64,000 bases of DNA from Tillus elongatus (taxonomy: Eukaryota; Arthropoda; Insecta; Coleoptera; Cleridae). The translations under genes and the position numbers were made by a program. A model generated the notes under the pieces. The model was not told where the DNA came from and searched no databases. It saw nothing but the letters and a program-made list of their open reading frames with translations. Numbering within the stretch: position 1 is the first letter of the stretch; every line of letters starts with the position of its first letter. The stretch spans positions 68,419,391-68,483,390 of the forward strand of contig OZ023266.1 in the NCBI GenBank assembly GCA_964006375.1, in the 5' to 3' direction. Below, piece after piece: positions 59,491 through 64,000 of the stretch.

Positions 59491-59502
59491 TGGTGACCCC
59501 GT
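59491..59502 (+). other. Primer-binding site
   Basis: TGGTGACCCCG starts two bases after the 5' LTR and matches the complement of the tRNA-Trp 3' end (the same start as in known tRNA-Trp-primed elements) for about 11 nt before diverging. Confidence 0.7.
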
Positions 59503-59639
59503 GCCGCAAGCCGAAGATGCCCAGCCTGATGTTCCAGCCGACGTCGCCTAACTTCCACGCACGTGCTCATGCCTACAGAAAACTAATATCTAAACAGGTC
59601 AGTCTTTTCTAATTTAAAAATTATCTGATTTTTTTCACA

Positions 59640-60410
59640 ATGGCCGAAGATTCTTCAAGCAGCAATATCATGGCAAGGGTTGCAATAAAATTACCTCCTA
59701 TATGGAGACGTAACGTGAAAATCTGGCAAATGCAGGTTGACGCCCAGTTTGATATATCGCAGATCAGTTCTGAAAAGACAAAATTCAGTCATGTACTCGC
59801 TATACTCGATCCTGATGTCGCAGAGTCAATTTCAGATTTTTTAACCCAACCATTATCATCAACCCCGTATTCAGATCTAATGAAACGTCTTTTATTAGAA
59901 TTTGAAGAGTCCGATAGTCGCAAACTAAATAAACTTTTAACAGAATTAGAATTAGGCGACAGAAAACCATCGCAACTTTTACGCGAAATGAAGTTTTTAG
60001 CCGGTAGTCAGATTGGAGAAAATTTACTTAAAATTTTATTTCTACAACGTTTACCAGTCAACGTTCGTTCAATTTTGGCTTTGAGCAACGATTCTCTAGA
60101 AAATTTGTCGGTTACAGCAGACAAAATCGTGGAATTTTCCAGAGATAAATACAACGTGGCTGAAATTCAGTCACGCGAGCCCGACAAGCTAGCCAAATTA
60201 GAAGCGCAATTAGAGAAGCTAACAGCATCAGTCAACGAATTGCGAACGCGTTCCCGATCTACCTCCCGAGAAAGACCCAAGCTTTCTCGAAACTCCATAA
60301 CCGCAAATTCCTCAACCTCCACGTGTTGGTATCATGAACGATTTGGCAACAAGGCCAAACGTTGCATCCAACCTTGCAATTTCAAAGCAAAACATGTGTC
60401 GGAAAACTAA
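59640..60410 (+). CDS. gag: Gag protein of Gypsy element
   Basis: A 256-residue structural protein that would form the retroelement particle and package its RNA. The first part ([73 protein letters not shown]) has the usual Gag capsid-like word order of this group. A coiled-coil-like stretch ([20 protein letters not shown]) and an RS-rich linker follow. The knuckle is [18 protein letters not shown] with Cys229, His232, Cys242 and Cys246. The frame stops at 60410, overlapping Pol by 49 nt in the -1 direction. I see no canonical X-XXY-YYZ slip site in the overlap; GGAAAAC just before the stop is the nearest candidate. Start is the ATG at 59640 in CACAATGGCC. Confidence 0.92.
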   Translation: MAEDSSSSNIMARVAIKLPPIWRRNVKIWQMQVDAQFDISQISSEKTKFSHVLAILDPDVAESISDFLTQPLSSTPYSDLMKRLLLEFEESDSRKLNKLLTELELGDRKPSQLLREMKFLAGSQIGENLLKILFLQRLPVNVRSILALSNDSLENLSVTADKIVEFSRDKYNVAEIQSREPDKLAKLEAQLEKLTASVNELRTRSRSTSRERPKLSRNSITANSSTSTCWYHERFGNKAKRCIQPCNFKAKHVSEN

Positions 60411-63400
60411 TAAGGCACTCCCTCCACGCGGCAGGAGACGAGAGCCACCTAACACGCCGCCTTTTTATTTTTGATAGACGCTCCAATATGAAATTTCTAA
60501 TCGACTCTGGAGCGGATATTTCAGTTATTCCACCCACTCACGACCAACGGAAATTTCAATCGAAACGTACCTTGTATGCTGCAAACGGGACCCCTATTCA
60601 TACCTATGGCGAACAACTATTAGATTTGGATCTAGGTTTACGCCGTAGGTTCTGCTGGCCCTTCACACTTGCCGATATCAAGCAACCAATTATAGGCGCT
60701 GATTTTCTAGCAGAGTTTGCTTTACTTGTAGATATGAAACATAGACGTTTAATCGATACAAAGACAAACCTCTCTAAGACCGGTGCTAACCCACCACCAG
60801 GATTTAATTCTAAAATTCATCTCGTAGACCCGACACACCAGTACTTCAAATTGCTACAACAATTTCCTGACCTGTTTAAGGAAACTTCTTCTAGCAACCT
60901 TCCAGAGGTTGAGTTCTTCCATACTATAAGTACGGAAGGACCACCTGTCACTGCAAAAGCTAGAAGATTGCCCCCGGAAAAGCTAGCTCAAGCAAAGCTA
61001 GAATTCCAGCACATGATGGACTTGGGAATTTGTAGACCCTCCAAAAGTCCATGGTCAAGCCCCCTCCACATGGTGCAAAAAAAGGATGGCTCATGGAGAC
61101 CATGTGGGGATTACCGAGCACTAAACGCTAAAACAATCCCAGACAAATATCCCATTCCAAATTTGCAGGATTTTAATGCCCAGTTAGAAGGCAAACGTAT
61201 TTTTTCAAAATTAGATATCATTCGCGCTTTCCATCACATCCCAGTAGCACCTCAAGATATTCCCAAAACAGCAGTCATAACTCCATTTGGGTTATTCGAA
61301 TTTGTTAAAACCCCATTTGGCCTTCGTAATTCAGCACAAACATTTCAAAGATATTTACATTCAATTTTAAGACATCTTGACTTTGCCTACTCCTATCTTG
61401 ACGATATTCTCGTTGCATCAGCCTCTGAAAAAGAACATCAAGAGCATCTAGCAAAACTTTTTCAGACACTTCAAGACAACGGCATCCGTATCAATTCATC
61501 TAAATGTGAATTCGGAGTGGCCGAAATTTCATTTTTAGGTTTTCGTGTAAATAAATCTGGATTATTTCCACTTCCTGAACGCATCAAAGCTATTACCGAC
61601 CTACCTCTTCCCGATACCATTGAAAAACTCAGAAGATTTCTAGGTCTCATAAATTTCTACCGTCGTTCTCTTCCACGTGCTGCGGAAATTCAGCAACCAC
61701 TATTCGACCTCTGCCAGAATCCCAAAAAACGCGACAAACGTAAAATCGAGTGGACTCCTCAGACTCGAGAAGCATTCGAACGTTTGAAAGAGGCACTAAA
61801 AAACGCTACACTAATAGCTCATCCGTCTTCTTCGCTACCACTGATTCTCCATGTCGATGCTTCTGATTATGCCGTAGGCGCTTCCCTCCAACAATTACGT
61901 GATCAAACACTAGAACCCCTAGGTTTCTACTCTAAAAAGCTTACTTCAGCCCAAAAATCTTACAGCACCTACGATCGCGAACTTCTAGCTGCTTATCAGG
62001 CAGTTAAATACTTTAGATATACCCTAGAAGGTCGCCATTTCACCATTTATACGGACCACAAACCTTTGACATACGCTTTTGAACAACGCGTCGATAAAGC
62101 ATCTCCAAGGCAACTACGACATTTAGACTTCCTAGGTCAATTTACCACAGACATTCGCTACATACCAGGTCCTACAAACATTCCCGCAGACTATTGTTCT
62201 CGCATTGAAACAATTTCACTTTCTTCCACTGTGTCACTCCAAGAAATTGCGCAAGCTCAGTCATCTTGTGAGGAACTCAAACACCTTCTGCAGTCTAAAT
62301 ATTCCTCATACAAATTTCAAAACATGCCTCTTGACAACGGAATGAATCTTATTTGCGATTCTTCTTCAAAGAAACTTCGCCCATTCATTCCGCTCAAATT
62401 TCGCCGAAAGATTTTCGATTCTATCCACAATTTATCTCACCCAGGCATATCAGCTTCAGTCGATCTGGTCCAGGATAGATTTTGTTGGCCCAAATTGAAA
62501 CGCGATGTATCTCTTTGGTCTAAAACTTGCATTCCCTGCCAGAAAGTCAAGATATGGAGACACACTTCCAGTGCCATTGGACAATACACCCCAGCCATGA
62601 GAAGATTCTCGCATATAAATGTTGACATTGTGGGACCATTACCACTATCACAAGGTCAACGCTATCTGTTAACAATAATAGACAGATTTTCTCGATGGCC
62701 CGAAGCAATTCCATTGTCAGATATTACAGCAGAAACAGTAGCGAACACTATTTTATCATGCTGGATCTCTCGTTTCGGTGTTCCGCAATACATCACCACA
62801 GACAGAGGTAAACAATTCGATTGCCACCTTTTCACACACCTCACTAAAACACTAGGTGCAGACCACATCAAGACCACAGCTTACCACCCAGCAGCAAATG
62901 GTGTAATCGAGAGATGGCATAGAGTTCTGAAACAGGCCTTGAAAGCTCATATGGACGAAAACTGGGTCGCTAAATTGCCAATTGTGTTACTAGGACTCAG
63001 ATCGTACATAATTCCAGAATATCGCTCAACACCCGCTGAAATAGTCTATGGAGAATCAATCAAACTTCCCACCGACTTTTTCAACAGCACACAAGCTCAT
63101 GATGTTCCACCACTTATATCTCAGCTGAAAGAAGACATAAGGAAACTTCGACCAGTACCTTTTAAACACCATACTGCAAAAAAGGTATTTGTCCATCCTA
63201 AGCTTATGGAAGCTCCTTTTGTTTTTGTTCGCATTGATATTCCGCGAAAAACTCTCGAACCAGTTTATGACGGCCCCTTTGAAGTGTTATCCCGAACTGA
63301 CAAAGTCTTCAAAATCAAGAAATCACACGGAGAAGAGACAATTTCTGTTGACCGTCTTAAACCCGCATTCATTCTTTGTGATAACGAACAGACAACTTTC

Positions 63401-63583
63401 CACCCTCAGAGACATCCTAGTGAAACTGAAAGTGACAGTGAAAGTCCAACACCTAGTGAAACTGAAAGTGACAGTGAAAGTCCAACACCCAGTGAAACTG
63501 AAAGTGACAGTGAAGTTCCCGTTCCCGTTCAAACTACACGCCATGGACGTAGAGTTCGATTTCCACGAAGATACTTGAACTAA
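60362..63583 (+). CDS. pol: Pol polyprotein of Gypsy element
   Basis: 1073 residues from the first ATG; probably made by -1 frameshifting from Gag. Aspartic protease with [14 protein letters not shown] near residue 48. RT from about 195, with [14 protein letters not shown], the QTFQRY block and catalytic YLDD near 345. RNase H with [13 protein letters not shown] (about 495) and [15 protein letters not shown]. Integrase with an HHCC finger ([10 protein letters not shown]...CIPCQKVK, about 695-735), then the catalytic acids in NVDIVGPLP (about 753), TTDRGKQFD (about 812) and NGVIERWHR (about 850). The tail holds three 12-residue [12 protein letters not shown] repeats (63416-63514) and a basic end. 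No stop or frameshift interrupts it. No chromodomain signature is evident. Confidence 0.97.
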   Translation: MHPTLQFQSKTCVGKLIRHSLHAAGDESHLTRRLFIFDRRSNMKFLIDSGADISVIPPTHDQRKFQSKRTLYAANGTPIHTYGEQLLDLDLGLRRRFCWPFTLADIKQPIIGADFLAEFALLVDMKHRRLIDTKTNLSKTGANPPPGFNSKIHLVDPTHQYFKLLQQFPDLFKETSSSNLPEVEFFHTISTEGPPVTAKARRLPPEKLAQAKLEFQHMMDLGICRPSKSPWSSPLHMVQKKDGSWRPCGDYRALNAKTIPDKYPIPNLQDFNAQLEGKRIFSKLDIIRAFHHIPVAPQDIPKTAVITPFGLFEFVKTPFGLRNSAQTFQRYLHSILRHLDFAYSYLDDILVASASEKEHQEHLAKLFQTLQDNGIRINSSKCEFGVAEISFLGFRVNKSGLFPLPERIKAITDLPLPDTIEKLRRFLGLINFYRRSLPRAAEIQQPLFDLCQNPKKRDKRKIEWTPQTREAFERLKEALKNATLIAHPSSSLPLILHVDASDYAVGASLQQLRDQTLEPLGFYSKKLTSAQKSYSTYDRELLAAYQAVKYFRYTLEGRHFTIYTDHKPLTYAFEQRVDKASPRQLRHLDFLGQFTTDIRYIPGPTNIPADYCSRIETISLSSTVSLQEIAQAQSSCEELKHLLQSKYSSYKFQNMPLDNGMNLICDSSSKKLRPFIPLKFRRKIFDSIHNLSHPGISASVDLVQDRFCWPKLKRDVSLWSKTCIPCQKVKIWRHTSSAIGQYTPAMRRFSHINVDIVGPLPLSQGQRYLLTIIDRFSRWPEAIPLSDITAETVANTILSCWISRFGVPQYITTDRGKQFDCHLFTHLTKTLGADHIKTTAYHPAANGVIERWHRVLKQALKAHMDENWVAKLPIVLLGLRSYIIPEYRSTPAEIVYGESIKLPTDFFNSTQAHDVPPLISQLKEDIRKLRPVPFKHHTAKKVFVHPKLMEAPFVFVRIDIPRKTLEPVYDGPFEVLSRTDKVFKIKKSHGEETISVDRLKPAFILCDNEQTTFHPQRHPSETESDSESPTPSETESDSESPTPSETESDSEVPVPVQTTRHGRRVRFPRRYLN
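63416..63514 (+). repeat. 36-bp coding minisatellite at Pol C-terminus
   Basis: Two full and one partial copy of a 36-bp unit encoding [12 protein letters not shown], almost identical at DNA level, hence recently expanded. Confidence 0.92.
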
Positions 63584-63596
63584 TAGCGTTGCCACT

Positions 63597-63608
63597 GAGA
63601 GGGGAGTA
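63597..63608 (+). other. Polypurine tract
   Basis: GAGAGGGGAGTA directly before the 3' LTR, the usual plus-strand primer site. Confidence 0.85.
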
Positions 63609-63928
63609 TGTGGCGGTGGTTCCGACCGCAGTGTTTTAGTCAACACTACCCTATGTTTCTCTTGACAGCTAAAACGTTGCGTTACGTTATTCGACAGCAA
63701 GCTGTCAAGAACTACTATATAAGAGACACCAGGGATCTCTCTCGCTCTCTCCTCGCTACTAACCGACACAGTGAAGATACGTCTCTCCACGCTCGGTCAG
63801 TTATCTGTTATGTGCTGTCTGTGATTGTTTTATAGTTAAATGTATAGTTTATTCAGTTAGTGAAATAATAAAGTATATTAAATGTTTACGTATGGATTTA
63901 ATATCAACAAGTGCAATTAACATCCATA
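63609..63928 (+). repeat. 3' LTR of Gypsy element
   Basis: 320 bp, read base by base as identical to the 5' LTR. Followed by GTAAC (63929-63933), the right target-site duplication. Confidence 0.95.
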
Positions 63929-63933
63929 GTAAC

Positions 63934-64000
63934 AAACATACTTATCTGCGGGTTGAACACGGATATAACATGAGAGTGCAGAGGTGTGAGGTTGACAGAA
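63934..64000 (+). pseudogene. Continuation of LINE ORF2 after Gypsy insertion
   Basis: Directly after the second GTAAC the frame continues KHTYLRVEHGYNMRVQ, which follows WFFGN at 59169 without loss of phase. This matches the HxYNxR-type tail of such LINE ORF2 proteins. The element runs past the end of the window. Confidence 0.88.

Larger units (their letters stand above)
59170..63928 (+). mobile_element. Complete Ty3/Gypsy LTR retrotransposon, CsRn1/Kabuki-like
   Basis: A 4759-bp element with two 320-bp LTRs, primer-binding site, Gag and Pol frames, polypurine tract and a perfect 5-bp duplication (GTAAC). I found no difference between the LTRs. Gag ends in a Cys-His-Cys-Cys knuckle rather than CCHC, and the primer-binding site begins TGGTGACCCCG as for tRNA-Trp primers; both are known traits of the CsRn1/Kabuki group. 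Pol domain order is protease, RT, RNase H, integrase, with no envelope gene. Nothing visible is broken, so it is potentially active or very recently so. Confidence 0.95.

Noticed and set aside
63323..63790. Minus-strand 155-residue ORF over the Pol end and 3' LTR
   Set aside because: Antisense to Pol and the LTR; the same frame appears antisense to the 5' LTR.

Overview
The window reads as animal, most likely insect, nuclear DNA. It is AT-rich, eukaryotic splice sites and poly(A) signals are visible, and the mobile elements are those usual in arthropods (Tc1/mariner, piggyBac, PIF/Harbinger, pogo/Tigger, Jockey/CR1-, R1/I- and RTE-type LINEs, Penelope-like elements, a Ty3/Gypsy element). I cannot fix the species. 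Only one host protein gene is clear: ZRANB2 on the minus strand (31.9-32.6 kb). One 5S rRNA-like sequence lies at 25.9-26.0 kb, and a possible coiled-coil exon of a host gene at 45.2-45.7 kb. Nearly everything else is transposon in various stages of decay, plus simple repeats.

Layout. 1-5.1 kb: Penelope-type remnants, a ~275-bp tandem array and a broken mariner-like transposase. 6.7-8.6 kb: minus-strand LINE. 9.5-13 kb: transposase relic, a tRNA-derived SINE with an 11-bp target duplication, and a decayed pipsqueak-type gene with a 269-bp internal duplication. 14-15.3 kb: LINE 3' end. 15.5-20.2 kb: a piggyBac pseudogene split by a PIF/Harbinger element whose two genes interlock on opposite strands. 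21-25.6 kb: pogo/Tigger and R1-like LINE remnants. 25.7-30.4 kb: 5S-like sequence, two RTE LINE pieces facing each other, PHD-like remnant. 31.7-33 kb: ZRANB2. 33.9-39.1 kb: duplications, fold-back repeats and Penelope ends. 39.9-42.1 kb: a ~2.2-kb inverted repeat around a 660-bp perfect (ATAC)n tract. 42.2-44.4 kb: LINE with RNase H broken by a Penelope-like GIY-YIG element. 45.8-47.0 kb: a Tigger element with terminal repeats and TA duplication. 47.4-50.4 kb: LINE and mariner remnants. 54.8-64.0 kb: a nearly intact LINE into whose second ORF a complete Ty3/Gypsy element (59170-63928) has inserted; the LINE frame resumes exactly after the 5-bp target duplication.

Three themes recur. (1) At least fifteen long (TA)n tracts sit at element ends or inside elements. 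(2) Fold-back inverted repeats are common, several carrying a hammerhead-ribozyme-like core typical of Penelope ends. (3) Two repeat families (called X and Y here) are repeatedly found beside simple repeats. The most unusual gene arrangement is the Harbinger pair: each gene's second exon lies inside the other gene's intron, with matching splice signals on both strands.
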